In this document: positions 1 to 8,333 of the stretch, in pieces
How the letters are laid out: each line of letters begins with the position of its first letter
Numbering within the stretch: position 1 is the stretch's first letter
DNA from: an uncultured bacterium
Lineage (GTDB): Bacteria > Bacteroidota > Ignavibacteria > Kapaibacteriales > UBA4661
Length of the DNA stretch: 64,000 bases
Assembly (NCBI GenBank): GCA_937899715.1
Contig: CALCNX010000072.1
Span: 1-64,000, forward strand
Direction of reading: 5' to 3'
Program-made: the position numbers and the translations under genes
The notes under the pieces: generated by a model
Seen by the model: only the letters and a program-made list of their open reading frames with translations
Database searches by the model: none
Told to the model about the DNA's origin: nothing

Positions 1-21
1 CGGGCTTTGCCCGCTTTTTTT
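1..21 (+). terminator. Intrinsic terminator of a gene left of the window
   Basis: A short perfect stem, CGGGC-TTT-GCCCG, is followed at once by C and seven T. The stem may extend left beyond the window edge. It ends a plus-strand transcript whose gene lies outside. Confidence 0.65.
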
Positions 22-121
22 ACCTACTTTCCGACTTTTCAAACAAGCTCTCAGAATGTCATCCTTCTTCACCGAATTGTTGAATCCGGCGAAAAAATTG
101 TTCCTAATGTGAATTTCTTCA

Positions 122-151
122 TTTGAGCATAGCAAAAAATTATTAAGTTTG
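122..151 (+). promoter_or_regulatory. Bacteroidota-type promoter of the sugar nucleotidyltransferase gene
   Basis: TTTG at 122-125, an 18-base spacer, and TAAGTTTG at 144-151 match the -33 TTTG / -7 TAnnTTTG pattern known for the primary sigma factor of Bacteroidota. Transcription would start near 158, giving a leader of about 140 nt before the ATG at 300. I see no Shine-Dalgarno site in front of that ATG and nothing else definite in the leader. Confidence 0.6.
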
Positions 152-299
152 TTTGCCTGCATTTCTAATCTCTTGCACCGTATTTCTATCATACAAGCCA
201 CGCTTTTATGCGCTTCCGAGAGATGGCGCGTGTGTTCGTCAGGAAACAATTCTCAATTCATCGGTCATTCTTTCTCACCTTCTAAATCTGCATTGCACT

Positions 300-2804
300 A
301 TGATGAAAAAAGCTGTAATTATGGCAGGTGGCTTCGGTACACGCCTACGACCCATAACCATGAACCTTCCTAAGCCGATGGTTCCCATGATGAATGTGCC
401 GATGATGGAACATATCGTCAATCTGCTCAAAAAAAACAACATCACGGACATCGTATCACTACTTTATTTTCAGCCGGAGAAAATCACATCGTATTTCGGC
501 ACTGGGTCGAATTTCGGTATTTCGATGAAGTATATGCAGGCAATGGCAGATTACGGGACGGCAGGTGCAGTGCGGTATGCACAAGAGCATCTGACCGAGC
601 GCTTCATCATTATATCGGGTGATGTCTTGACAGATTTTGATTTGGGTGCAGCCATCAAATTCCACGAAGAGAAAAAAGCAAAAGCAACGATTGTGCTGAC
701 ACAAGCCTCCAACCCGCTTGCTTTCGGAATTGTGATGACCGATAAGGACGGAAAAATCAATCGCTTCCTTGAGAAACCATCGTGGGGCGAGGTGTTTTCC
801 GATACCATCAATACCGGCATTTATATTTTGGAGCCGGAAGTTCTTGACCTTATCCCATACCAAAAAGATTTCGATTTTAGCAAAGATCTCTTCCCGCTCA
901 TGCTTCAGCAAGGGCTTCCACTCTATGGTTACACGGCATCGGGCTACTGGCAGGATGTGGGCAACCTCGACCAATACCAGCAAGCACAGGCAGATGCCAT
1001 CGGCGGCAAAGTGCAGGTTGAAATCAAAGGCGTGAAGCAAGGTGGAAGCTACGTGGCGGCTTCTGCCCAAGTCCATGAAACTGCAAAACTCACTGGCACA
1101 GTCATTATCGGCGAAAATGTGGTGGTGGGTCCGCGCACGGAAATTACTAATTCGTCTCTGGGCGATAACTGCCACGTCGGATATGGCACAAAAATTGACA
1201 ATTCAGTAATATGGGAGCGCACAAAAGTCGGCGATTATTCTTCGCTGACAAATGATGTTGTGACGAATGATGTGACCATTGGTGATTATGTCCAAATTGC
1301 AGAGAACGTCTTTATTTCAGACGGCTGTACGATTGGCGATTATGCAAAACTTGTTTCCAATATTAAACTCTGGCCTGGCAAGGAAGTCGAATCCCGCGCA
1401 ATACTGACGCGCAGTCTCGTCCAAGAAGAAAAATGGATGCGTGACCTTTTCACGGATGCTCGCGTGACGGGTGCCTCGAATATTGAAATGAATCCTGAGT
1501 TCGGCGCAAAATTCGGCGCGGCGCTTGGAAACTCGCTTGGTGGTGACAAAACGGTTATCGGCAGTCGAGATGCAAATGAGGTCTGCCGGATGATTAAACG
1601 TGCTATGGCTGCGGGATTGATGTCGGTTGGTACGAATGTAATAGACTTACAGACCACGCCGCTTCCGCTTACGCGACAGGCATTGCTTGACGGCAAGGCA
1701 GTGGCGGGCTTTCACGTCCGGCAGTCGCCTTATTACCCGCGCCAAATTGATATTATTTTGCTCAATTCCGATGGGCGCGATATGCAGACGAGCGCCCTCA
1801 AGAAAATTGAGCGCCTTTTCTTTGGAGAAGATATTAAACGCGTAGCACCTGAAGATATTGGCAGCCTAATTTTCCCGGAGCGCACCGCCGAAGCATACAC
1901 CAATGCCTACACAAGCGCACTTGATGTGAAGCGCATTGCAGAGCGTCAGTTCAGCATCGTCGTGGATTATGCTTACGGCATGACCTCTGCAATCTTCCCG
2001 CGGCTGTTGGGTGAATTGCAGTGTCAAGTGGTTGGTTTGAACGGTTACATTGATACACGGCGCTCCATTCGTGGCGATGAGCAGTCTAAAGCCGCTCGGG
2101 AGCAAATGGGACAAGTAATGAGTTCGCTCAAATACGAAATCGGTTTTATTATTGACCCCGGCGTAGAAAAAATTTCTGTCGTGGACGGAAGCGGACGTTG
2201 GTACGATAATCGCTTGTTGCCGATTGTTGCAAAATTGTTTATGGAAACCAATAAAGACCGCGCACAGTATAAAATAGCGCTTTCGGTTGTGGCTTCGAGT
2301 GAAATTGAAGAGGCATCGAGAGCATACAACAACGTTACAATCGTCCGTATTCCCAACTCGCACTCAGCAATGATGGAGGCAACGCGAGATAAAGATATTT
2401 TGTTCTTGGGCGATATGCGCGGAAGACTTATTTTTAGCGAATTTTTCTTTGCCAGCGATTCGATGTTTGCTATCGGCAAAATCCTTGATATGCTGGCAAA
2501 AACGGGCAAAACTATCGGTGAAGTAGAGAAAGAATTGCCCAAGCGCTATCAGTTCAATCATCAAGCGCCCTGCCCATGGGAGAAAAAAGGCTTGATTATG
2601 CGCCGCGCTATGGAATACAGCGAAAGCAAAAAACGCGAACTGATAGACGGTGTGAAAATTATTGAAGGCGACGTATCGGTGCTATTTCTGCCGGACAAAG
2701 AGCGTGGTATTTTCCACGTTACCGCCGAAGCCGCCGACAAAGACAAAGCAAAATCCGCTGCCGAAGAGCATATCAAACTCGTAGAGCAGTGGCGCGATGA
2801 GTAA
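300..2804 (+). CDS. Mannose-1-phosphate guanylyltransferase-like protein fused to a degenerate phosphomannomutase domain
   Basis: The protein has 834 aa. Residues 1-230 form a nucleotidyltransferase domain with the signature GGFGTRLRP (9-17) and PKPM (24-27), which should join a sugar 1-phosphate to an NTP. About 245-370 reads as left-handed beta-helix hexapeptide repeats. From about 385 to the end it follows the phosphohexomutase fold. The phosphoserine loop (TASHNP in active enzymes) reads FHVRQSPYYP near 471-480. The metal loop DGDxDR is replaced by DPGVEK near 619. The sugar-binding GExSGH loop is replaced by GDMRGR near 704. The mutase half is therefore probably not catalytic and may be regulatory or structural, as I recall for similar fusions in other phyla. 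The start could also be the second ATG at 303. The likely product, GDP-mannose or a related nucleotide sugar for surface glycans, is inferred. Confidence 0.85.
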   Translation: MMKKAVIMAGGFGTRLRPITMNLPKPMVPMMNVPMMEHIVNLLKKNNITDIVSLLYFQPEKITSYFGTGSNFGISMKYMQAMADYGTAGAVRYAQEHLTERFIIISGDVLTDFDLGAAIKFHEEKKAKATIVLTQASNPLAFGIVMTDKDGKINRFLEKPSWGEVFSDTINTGIYILEPEVLDLIPYQKDFDFSKDLFPLMLQQGLPLYGYTASGYWQDVGNLDQYQQAQADAIGGKVQVEIKGVKQGGSYVAASAQVHETAKLTGTVIIGENVVVGPRTEITNSSLGDNCHVGYGTKIDNSVIWERTKVGDYSSLTNDVVTNDVTIGDYVQIAENVFISDGCTIGDYAKLVSNIKLWPGKEVESRAILTRSLVQEEKWMRDLFTDARVTGASNIEMNPEFGAKFGAALGNSLGGDKTVIGSRDANEVCRMIKRAMAAGLMSVGTNVIDLQTTPLPLTRQALLDGKAVAGFHVRQSPYYPRQIDIILLNSDGRDMQTSALKKIERLFFGEDIKRVAPEDIGSLIFPERTAEAYTNAYTSALDVKRIAERQFSIVVDYAYGMTSAIFPRLLGELQCQVVGLNGYIDTRRSIRGDEQSKAAREQMGQVMSSLKYEIGFIIDPGVEKISVVDGSGRWYDNRLLPIVAKLFMETNKDRAQYKIALSVVASSEIEEASRAYNNVTIVRIPNSHSAMMEATRDKDILFLGDMRGRLIFSEFFFASDSMFAIGKILDMLAKTGKTIGEVEKELPKRYQFNHQAPCPWEKKGLIMRRAMEYSESKKRELIDGVKIIEGDVSVLFLPDKERGIFHVTAEAADKDKAKSAAEEHIKLVEQWRDE

Positions 2805-2846
2805 AATTTCATGCTATACGTGATAACGAGAATCTTGATGATAAGC

Positions 2847-2879
2847 AGCAATAGTATGGCTTCACACCGTACTATTGCT
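2847..2879. repeat. Perfect inverted repeat between the transferase and PTS IIA genes
   Basis: AGCAATAGTA at 2847-2856 is exactly complementary to TACTATTGCT at 2870-2879, with a 13-base loop. There is no T-run after it, so it is not a classical terminator. It could be an RNA stem in the 136-base spacer or a protein site. Confidence 0.5.
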
Positions 2880-2940
2880 CATTCTCAAAGTCCGCATCAC
2901 AGTAATTTGTCCTTTATCATTCGTATTTCCGACGACCCAA

Positions 2941-3411
2941 ATGCGTATCACCGACGTTTTGAATGCCTCCTCGGTGGCTGTCCACCAAACCCTCACGACC
3001 AAGAATGACGCTCTACATTTCATGGTTGATATGATTAGTCAGCGCGGTGGCGTTGCCGATGTGGAGAAAGTAGAATCTCTTATTTTGGAACGTGAGAATA
3101 TCATGTCCACCGGTGTCGGCAAAGGCTTTGCATTTCCCCATGCCAAGACCGATGCGGTCGCGCAGCCCATCGGCGCACTCATTACGCTTGATGAACCGGT
3201 CGAGTATCAGGCGCTGGACAATAAGCCAGTCAATATTATTTTTATGCTTTTGGGGCAGGAAAGTGCCGTCGGTACGCATTTGCGCTTGCTTTCACGGGTT
3301 TCGCGTTTGATGAGCAGCGATGAATTTCGTGAGCGGCTCCTTGGCGCAAGTTCAGCAGCAGAAGCGCTGGAAATTATCGGCGAGGAAGAATCACAAAAGC
3401 TGGACTTGTAA
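2941..3411 (+). CDS. PTS EIIA type-2 (PtsN/FruA-like) domain protein
   Basis: The protein is a single EIIA domain of 156 aa. The phospho-acceptor His67 sits in GFAFPHAKTD, the motif of the fructose/nitrogen EIIA family, and the rest follows the usual layout. The ATG at 2941 starts the conserved MRITDVL segment, and upstream in-frame codons encode unrelated sequence. No EIIB/EIIC transporter partner lies nearby, so a regulatory role like that of PtsN is more likely than sugar uptake; this is inference. It lies in a run of plus-strand genes after the sugar nucleotidyltransferase. Confidence 0.8.
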   Translation: MRITDVLNASSVAVHQTLTTKNDALHFMVDMISQRGGVADVEKVESLILERENIMSTGVGKGFAFPHAKTDAVAQPIGALITLDEPVEYQALDNKPVNIIFMLLGQESAVGTHLRLLSRVSRLMSSDEFRERLLGASSAAEALEIIGEEESQKLDL

Positions 3412-3454
3412 CCATACTATTTTTACTCTTCGTACTTTCACGTTTCGTACTCTC

Positions 3455-4351
3455 ATGGATTTTCTCCGCACACACGCCGCTAAAATTGCCATTGCTATTG
3501 TTACTTTATTCGTTGTTTTGCTTCTCGGCGAGCAGCTCATCGTTAATCGTTTCAGCCGCATGAATACTGATGTTCCTGCTAATACTCCAGCGCAACAAGC
3601 GGCTGATGCTTCTGTAACGACCAATGCCCCACCGCCCGCAACAGCGCCGCTTCCCACCTACGGTATCGAAGTTATTCGCAGCATTCCTCACGATACGCAG
3701 GCATTTACACAAGGACTGGCGTTCTTTAATGGTGACCTGTACGAAAGTACCGGGCAATACGGCTCGTCTTCATTCCGCAAGCTCGACCCACAAACAGGTA
3801 AAGTTCTCAAAAAAGTTGGTGTTGATGCTGCTTACTTTGCTGAAGGAATGGTCGTTGTATCGGGAAAAGCATATCAGCTTACGTGGCAGTCCGGCATTGG
3901 CTTTGTTTATGACATCAAAACGTTTCAGCAACTCCGCACCTTTAGCTATTTCGGCGAAGGCTGGGGGCTGACCTACGACGGTAAAAGCATGATTATGAGC
4001 GACGGCACAAGCAGCATACGCTTTCTTGACCCCGATTCGCTTCTGATTCGCAAAATGCTGACCGTAACTGCCAATGGTGTTCCCGTGAAAAATCTCAATG
4101 AACTGGAAATCGTCAATGGTGAGCTTTGGGCAAATATTTGGCAAACAGATTCCATTGCACGTATCAATCCGCAAACAGGCGTTGTTCTTGGATGGATAGA
4201 TTGCTCTGGCTTGCTGACACCGCAAGAGCGCTCACAGGCTGATGTTTTGAATGGTATTGCCTACGATTCTAAGCGTGAGGTGCTCCTATTAACAGGAAAA
4301 AATTGGTCAAAAATGTTTGAAGTGCGCGTGAAGAGTAAGGAAAAGATGTAG
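3455..4351 (+). CDS. Glutaminyl-peptide cyclotransferase, membrane-anchored
   Basis: The protein has 298 aa. A hydrophobic segment at about 9-31 is a signal anchor, followed by a Pro/Ala/Thr-rich linker to about 68. The rest matches the plant/bacterial type glutamine cyclotransferase, a five-bladed beta-propeller with the opening motif FTQGLAFFNGDLYESTGQYG. The family turns N-terminal Gln into pyroglutamate on exported proteins. The ATG at 3455 is chosen because it precedes the anchor; codons before it overlap the PTS IIA gene and encode unrelated sequence. An 11-bp tandem duplication spans its stop codon. Confidence 0.85.
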   Translation: MDFLRTHAAKIAIAIVTLFVVLLLGEQLIVNRFSRMNTDVPANTPAQQAADASVTTNAPPPATAPLPTYGIEVIRSIPHDTQAFTQGLAFFNGDLYESTGQYGSSSFRKLDPQTGKVLKKVGVDAAYFAEGMVVVSGKAYQLTWQSGIGFVYDIKTFQQLRTFSYFGEGWGLTYDGKSMIMSDGTSSIRFLDPDSLLIRKMLTVTANGVPVKNLNELEIVNGELWANIWQTDSIARINPQTGVVLGWIDCSGLLTPQERSQADVLNGIAYDSKREVLLLTGKNWSKMFEVRVKSKEKM

Positions 4352-4438
4352 TAAAGATGTAGTTTTGTGCTGCTATTGTTGTTGATTCGGATTCCAGCTT
4401 GAATTCAAGCAGATTTTTTCACGACACTTGACTCATCT

Positions 4439-5344
4439 ATGATTATATCTACTCTTTCACTTCTTTCCATCGCTGCTATTACGTGGGATGTAAAGCCCGA
4501 AATGTTTACCTTCGGTGTGGTAACAATTCGCTGGTACGGACTGCTTTTTTCCTCCGGCTTTTTCTTTGGGTATCTTCTCATGTCGCGGATGTTCGTGCGA
4601 GAATACCGCCCCGTCACGGATATGGAGCCGCTTACGTTCTACATGATTGGGGGCACTATTCTTGGAATGCGCTTAGGGCATTGCCTCTTCTATCAGCCCG
4701 ATTACTACCTTGCGAATCCCCTCGAAATTCTCCAAATATGGAAAGGCGGCTATGCCAGTCATGGTGCGGTCGTTGGGATTTCCATAGCGCTTTGGCTCTA
4801 CTCGCGGAAGCGCCCGGCGCAGCCTTTCTTGTGGATTATTGACCGTATTGCGATTGTCGTCGCACTGGCGGCATTTCTCATTCGCGTCGGAAATTTTTTC
4901 AACCACGAGATGATTGGTCACCCGACCGACCTTCCGTGGGCGGTTATTTTCACGGAGCGCGACCTTCTTCCGCGCCACCCATCGCAGTTATACGAAGCAG
5001 TGTGCTATATTCTTACCTTCGTACTGATGCGCTTCATCTACAATCGTTACGATGCCAAAACGCCGAATGGTCTGCTCTTGGGTGTATTTTTTATCTGCGT
5101 TTTCGGTGCTCGATTTGCGATTGAGTTTACAAAAGAAAATCAAGTTGCTTTTGAAAATGGTTTGCCGTTCAACATGGGGCAAATACTGAGCGTTCCACTG
5201 GTTGCTTTAGGAGCGTTTTTGATGTGGCGCTCACTTGCTCATCCCGTTATCACTCCCGACAAGCCCATAAGAGCCGCAAGCACTAAACCAAACGGAAAGC
5301 TATCGCATCCAAGCGAAAAGCCGCAATCCACTAAACGCCGCTAA
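4439..5344 (+). CDS. lgt: Prolipoprotein diacylglyceryl transferase
   Basis: Lgt moves a diacylglyceryl group from phosphatidylglycerol to the lipobox cysteine of prolipoproteins in the inner membrane. The 301-aa product has about seven membrane segments. It contains IRWYG near the start, SHGAVVG, the family signature IRVGNFFNHEMIG and RHPSQLYEA. The length fits, with a basic, Pro-rich tail after about 265. It is followed after 5 bases by the DUF1232 gene, so the two are probably co-transcribed. The window contains clear substrates, such as the lipoprotein at 31.1 kb. Confidence 0.95.
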   Translation: MIISTLSLLSIAAITWDVKPEMFTFGVVTIRWYGLLFSSGFFFGYLLMSRMFVREYRPVTDMEPLTFYMIGGTILGMRLGHCLFYQPDYYLANPLEILQIWKGGYASHGAVVGISIALWLYSRKRPAQPFLWIIDRIAIVVALAAFLIRVGNFFNHEMIGHPTDLPWAVIFTERDLLPRHPSQLYEAVCYILTFVLMRFIYNRYDAKTPNGLLLGVFFICVFGARFAIEFTKENQVAFENGLPFNMGQILSVPLVALGAFLMWRSLAHPVITPDKPIRAASTKPNGKLSHPSEKPQSTKRR

Positions 5345-5349
5345 CACCA

Positions 5350-5790
5350 ATGGACACCATGAAAGAAACGCCTATTTCCGCCGAACAGCAAAAACGCCTA
5401 GAGCAAGAGCTTTTTGAACGGGCAAAAAATGTTTCGCGCGAAGACGAAAAAGTTGTGGTAGAAGAACTTCCTGAGAAGGTTGCAAAGGTCTTAGACTCCG
5501 TTAATCAGCGCCTTCCTATCGTTAAAAATCTGCTGGGTAAGGTAAAAATGCTCTACGCCATGCTCCGCGATAAAGAATTTGCAATGGCATGGTCGAGCAA
5601 GACGATGGTCATTGCCGGGCTGTTGTATTTCATCTCGCCGATTGACCTTCTACCAGACTACATCCCCATTTTGGGCTATATTGATGATGCTTTTGTGATG
5701 AGCGTTGTGATGAACGCAATGGCATCCGAAATTGAGCGCTACAAAGCGTATATGGAGCAGAAAACCATCGGGAAAATTGCTTCAGAATGA
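5350..5790 (+). CDS. DUF1232 (YkvA-type) small membrane protein
   Basis: The protein has 146 aa. Residues 1-55 are charged and probably helical. The DUF1232 core follows, with the recognisable membrane hairpin YFISPIDLLPDYIPILGYID and then DDAFVM. The family is widespread with no settled function. The start could be the ATG at 5350 or the one at 5359. It sits 5 bases after lgt and just before a strong terminator, making it the last gene of that transcript. Confidence 0.8.
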   Translation: MDTMKETPISAEQQKRLEQELFERAKNVSREDEKVVVEELPEKVAKVLDSVNQRLPIVKNLLGKVKMLYAMLRDKEFAMAWSSKTMVIAGLLYFISPIDLLPDYIPILGYIDDAFVMSVVMNAMASEIERYKAYMEQKTIGKIASE

Positions 5791-5807
5791 GATTTGAGCG
5801 ATAAAAC

Positions 5808-5858
5808 CAAACCCGCTTCCTGTCGTAAAAGCAGATAGGAAGCGGGTTTGTCGTTTTT
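5808..5858 (+). terminator. Intrinsic terminator after the lgt-DUF1232 transcript
   Basis: A perfect 14-bp stem (5808-5821 with 5837-5850) with a 15-base loop is followed by TCGTTTTTT. It ends the first plus-strand gene group. Confidence 0.85.
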
Positions 5859-5925
5859 TGAACTCTGGCATACTTCTTGCTTGTTTTAGTAAAAAACTGC
5901 ATATCATTTTCGCCCTTACTGCCCC

Positions 5926-8124
5926 ATGAATACTTGGAATACTTGCTTTCGATTGTCTTGTTTTCTTGTCTGGTGCTTGCTTGCTCTGAAGCCCGCATCT
6001 GCACAGGTTTTTGCTGCCCCTACCGTGCAGAATTTCGGTTCACTCTCCTGCACAAGCGGCGTAATAACAACGACGATTGCAATTCAGAACACGGGAGGCG
6101 TGACACTCATTCTCTCTGGTGGCGCAGTCAGTCCTACCAACGCTGATTTTAGCATTGTTTCTCCAGCAAGTATTTCTCAAGCAACTCCGATATTCATTAC
6201 TCCGGGCGCGACACAAGCAATCGTTATCGCCTACAACCCCAGTCGTATTGGTACTATCAATGCCTCCCTCGTCTTTGCCTCCAATGCTGTCAACGCTTCA
6301 GGTGGCATCAATTCTATCTCGCTTTCGGCACAGCGCGATTCTACAGGCTTTGTGCTTTCGACGAACAATATCGTACTGAACAATATTGCTATCAATACCC
6401 CCACAACGACCATTATCACCTTACGCAACATCGGTACACTACCACTTTCATTTGGAACACCGACTTTTTCAGGTGCATTTTCTCTTGACTCGGTTGCTCC
6501 TGCGGTTGTCGCACCAAACGCACAGGCACGAGTATTTGTACGCTTTTTTGGTGCTCCGGCTGGTGTAACGACTGCTACGACGTTTGCTCTATCAGACGCT
6601 TGTGGTCGAGCAACGCAAATACAGGCTTTTGCGGCAGTGCAAGCGCAGCCTGTTATTACAAGCATCGCCCCAAGCATCGGAACGATCGGCACACCAATCA
6701 CCATCACGGGCACGAATCTGAGTAATGCTCAATCCGTCTTGTTTGGCGGTGTACAGGCACAATCCTTCCGCGTCGTAAATGATACGCAGCTAACAGCAGT
6801 AGTGGGGCAAGGTGCAACGGGTTCAGTGAATGTTAGCGTCGGAGGTATCGTGGCGACTGCTGCGCAAGCCTTTACGTTCATTGCACCGCCGACTGCGTTG
6901 TTTGCATCGCCTCTGGCGGGCGGCGCGGGGACTGTGGTAACGATTATCGGGACCAATCTTAGTAATGTAACGAGTGTTTCTTTTGGCGGCACGCCGGCAT
7001 CATTTACGATTAACAGCCCAACGCAGATTACTGCTGTCATCGGAAATGGCGCAAGTGGTGTTATCACGCTTGGTACATTGGTTGGTTCGGTATCCTCTAC
7101 GTTGCGTTTTACCTTCGTTCCGGCACCAAATGTGCTGTTTATCACGCCTCAGTCCGGAGCGGCTGGCACTGTGGTTACTATTGTCGGCACGAACCTTGAC
7201 AGTACGCGCGGTGTAGCCTTTGGCGGCATTGCGGCACAATCTTTTAGCCAAGTAAGCCCAACACAACTTACCGCCGTTGTCGGCGCAAACGGAGCGACTG
7301 GAACGGTGAGTGTTACCACACAAGGCGGCACATCCTCATCGCAGCAAATCTTTGCGTTTGTGGCACCGCCTGCCATTACGTTTGTCTCGCCTACGGCAGG
7401 AGGATCGGGAACGATTGTCAACATCATCGGTACAAATTTTACGAATGTAACAGGAGTGAGCTTTGGTGGCACTCCAGCGCAAAATTATATTGTCAGTAGT
7501 CCCTCACAAATTATTGCCACACTTGGTAATGGTTCTAGCGGTGCAATTACTGTTACGACACAAACTGGCTCTACAAGTGCTACGCAGCAATTTGTTTTTA
7601 CGGCACCACCCACCGTCACATTTTTCTCACCCACGTTTGGCGGATCTGGCACGGTGGTGAATATTTTCGGCTCGTTTTTCAACGGTGTTAGCACTGTTAC
7701 GTTTGGTGGCATTCCCGCACGGTCGTTTACTGTTCTGTCGCCCACGCAAATTCAGGCAGTTCTCGCTCAAGGTGCAAGTGGCTCAATTGCTATCGTCGCT
7801 CAAGGTGGTGTAGGATTTTCTACCTCACAATTCATGTTCACACCGACCAGTGTGCGCACAAGTGCTGATGTTGCGTTTGAAGCATTACCCAATCCCGCTA
7901 GTAATTCTGCTGTCCTGCGCTATACGTTGAAATCTGCGCAATCCGTGAGACTGGATATTTTTTCGATGCTCGGCGAGCGTATTGCCACGCTTGACGAAGG
8001 TGCACGACCTGCGGGAACACATTCGCTCAATTGGTCGGTGGGAAATATTTCGCAAGGTGTGTATTCGTGCCGCTTGCAGATAGGGCACGACTGGCAAACG
8101 CTGCTTCTCCACGTAGTAAAATAA
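5926..8124 (+). CDS. Secreted IPT/TIG-repeat protein with type IX secretion sorting domain
   Basis: The protein has 732 aa. Residues 1-27 form a Sec signal peptide ending ASA-Q. About 28-240 holds Ig-like modules of the choice-of-anchor kind found in FCB exoproteins. Five IPT/TIG domains follow at about 242-640, each 79-81 aa with a recurring T.V.I.GTNL...V.FGG core. From about 650 there is a Por secretion C-terminal sorting domain, with PNPAS near its start, IFSMLGERIATL in the middle and a GVYSCRL turn before the end. Such domains send proteins through the type IX secretion system to the cell surface, where they are usually cleaved and anchored. The function is probably adhesive or structural; the ligand is unknown. 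It has its own transcription unit after a terminator. Confidence 0.85.
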   Translation: MNTWNTCFRLSCFLVWCLLALKPASAQVFAAPTVQNFGSLSCTSGVITTTIAIQNTGGVTLILSGGAVSPTNADFSIVSPASISQATPIFITPGATQAIVIAYNPSRIGTINASLVFASNAVNASGGINSISLSAQRDSTGFVLSTNNIVLNNIAINTPTTTIITLRNIGTLPLSFGTPTFSGAFSLDSVAPAVVAPNAQARVFVRFFGAPAGVTTATTFALSDACGRATQIQAFAAVQAQPVITSIAPSIGTIGTPITITGTNLSNAQSVLFGGVQAQSFRVVNDTQLTAVVGQGATGSVNVSVGGIVATAAQAFTFIAPPTALFASPLAGGAGTVVTIIGTNLSNVTSVSFGGTPASFTINSPTQITAVIGNGASGVITLGTLVGSVSSTLRFTFVPAPNVLFITPQSGAAGTVVTIVGTNLDSTRGVAFGGIAAQSFSQVSPTQLTAVVGANGATGTVSVTTQGGTSSSQQIFAFVAPPAITFVSPTAGGSGTIVNIIGTNFTNVTGVSFGGTPAQNYIVSSPSQIIATLGNGSSGAITVTTQTGSTSATQQFVFTAPPTVTFFSPTFGGSGTVVNIFGSFFNGVSTVTFGGIPARSFTVLSPTQIQAVLAQGASGSIAIVAQGGVGFSTSQFMFTPTSVRTSADVAFEALPNPASNSAVLRYTLKSAQSVRLDIFSMLGERIATLDEGARPAGTHSLNWSVGNISQGVYSCRLQIGHDWQTLLLHVVK
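6649..7845 (+). repeat. Five tandem TIG-coding units
   Basis: In-gene repeats begin near 6649, 6889, 7126, 7369 and 7609, with periods of 240, 237, 243, 240 and 237 bases. Each unit restarts at a Pro-rich junction (APPT, PAPN, APPA, APPT) and carries a GGTPA- or GGIPA-like FGG turn. The DNA is diverged between units, so the array is old and not a recent expansion. Confidence 0.8.
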
Positions 8125-8200
8125 CGTGGCTTGAAAGAAAAAACGTTGCGGGAATTTCCGTTGCAGAGCAATGATATTGTGATGAGATTGCAGATGAGGT

Positions 8201-8231
8201 TTTAACAGGATAGAATTTAGTTGTATTTTTG
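8201..8231 (+). promoter_or_regulatory. Candidate promoter of gcvT
   Basis: TATTTTTG at 8224-8231 fits the -7 TAnnTTTG element. The -33 region about 20 bases upstream is only TTTA, so the match is partial. Transcription would start near 8238, 96 bases before the gcvT ATG. I looked for a glycine riboswitch in this leader and saw none of its conserved cores. Confidence 0.35.
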
Positions 8232-8333
8232 GAGCGCTGCGGGGTCAAATTCGGTCGTCGTCAAAATTGAGTAGCCGATTTAGACAGCGCAGCACAAACT
8301 TCAATACCCTCATCCACTCCTTTCCCCAGCATT

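Noticed and set aside
459..1175. A 238-codon minus-strand frame over the nucleotidyltransferase
   Set aside because: Antisense shadow of a well-supported gene; no recognisable domain.
2811..3008. A 65-codon frame between the transferase and PTS IIA genes
   Set aside because: It crosses a perfect inverted repeat and overlaps the PTS gene in another frame; no similarity to any family.
8125..8333. Glycine riboswitch before gcvT
   Set aside because: The conserved glycine aptamer cores are not present in the leader.
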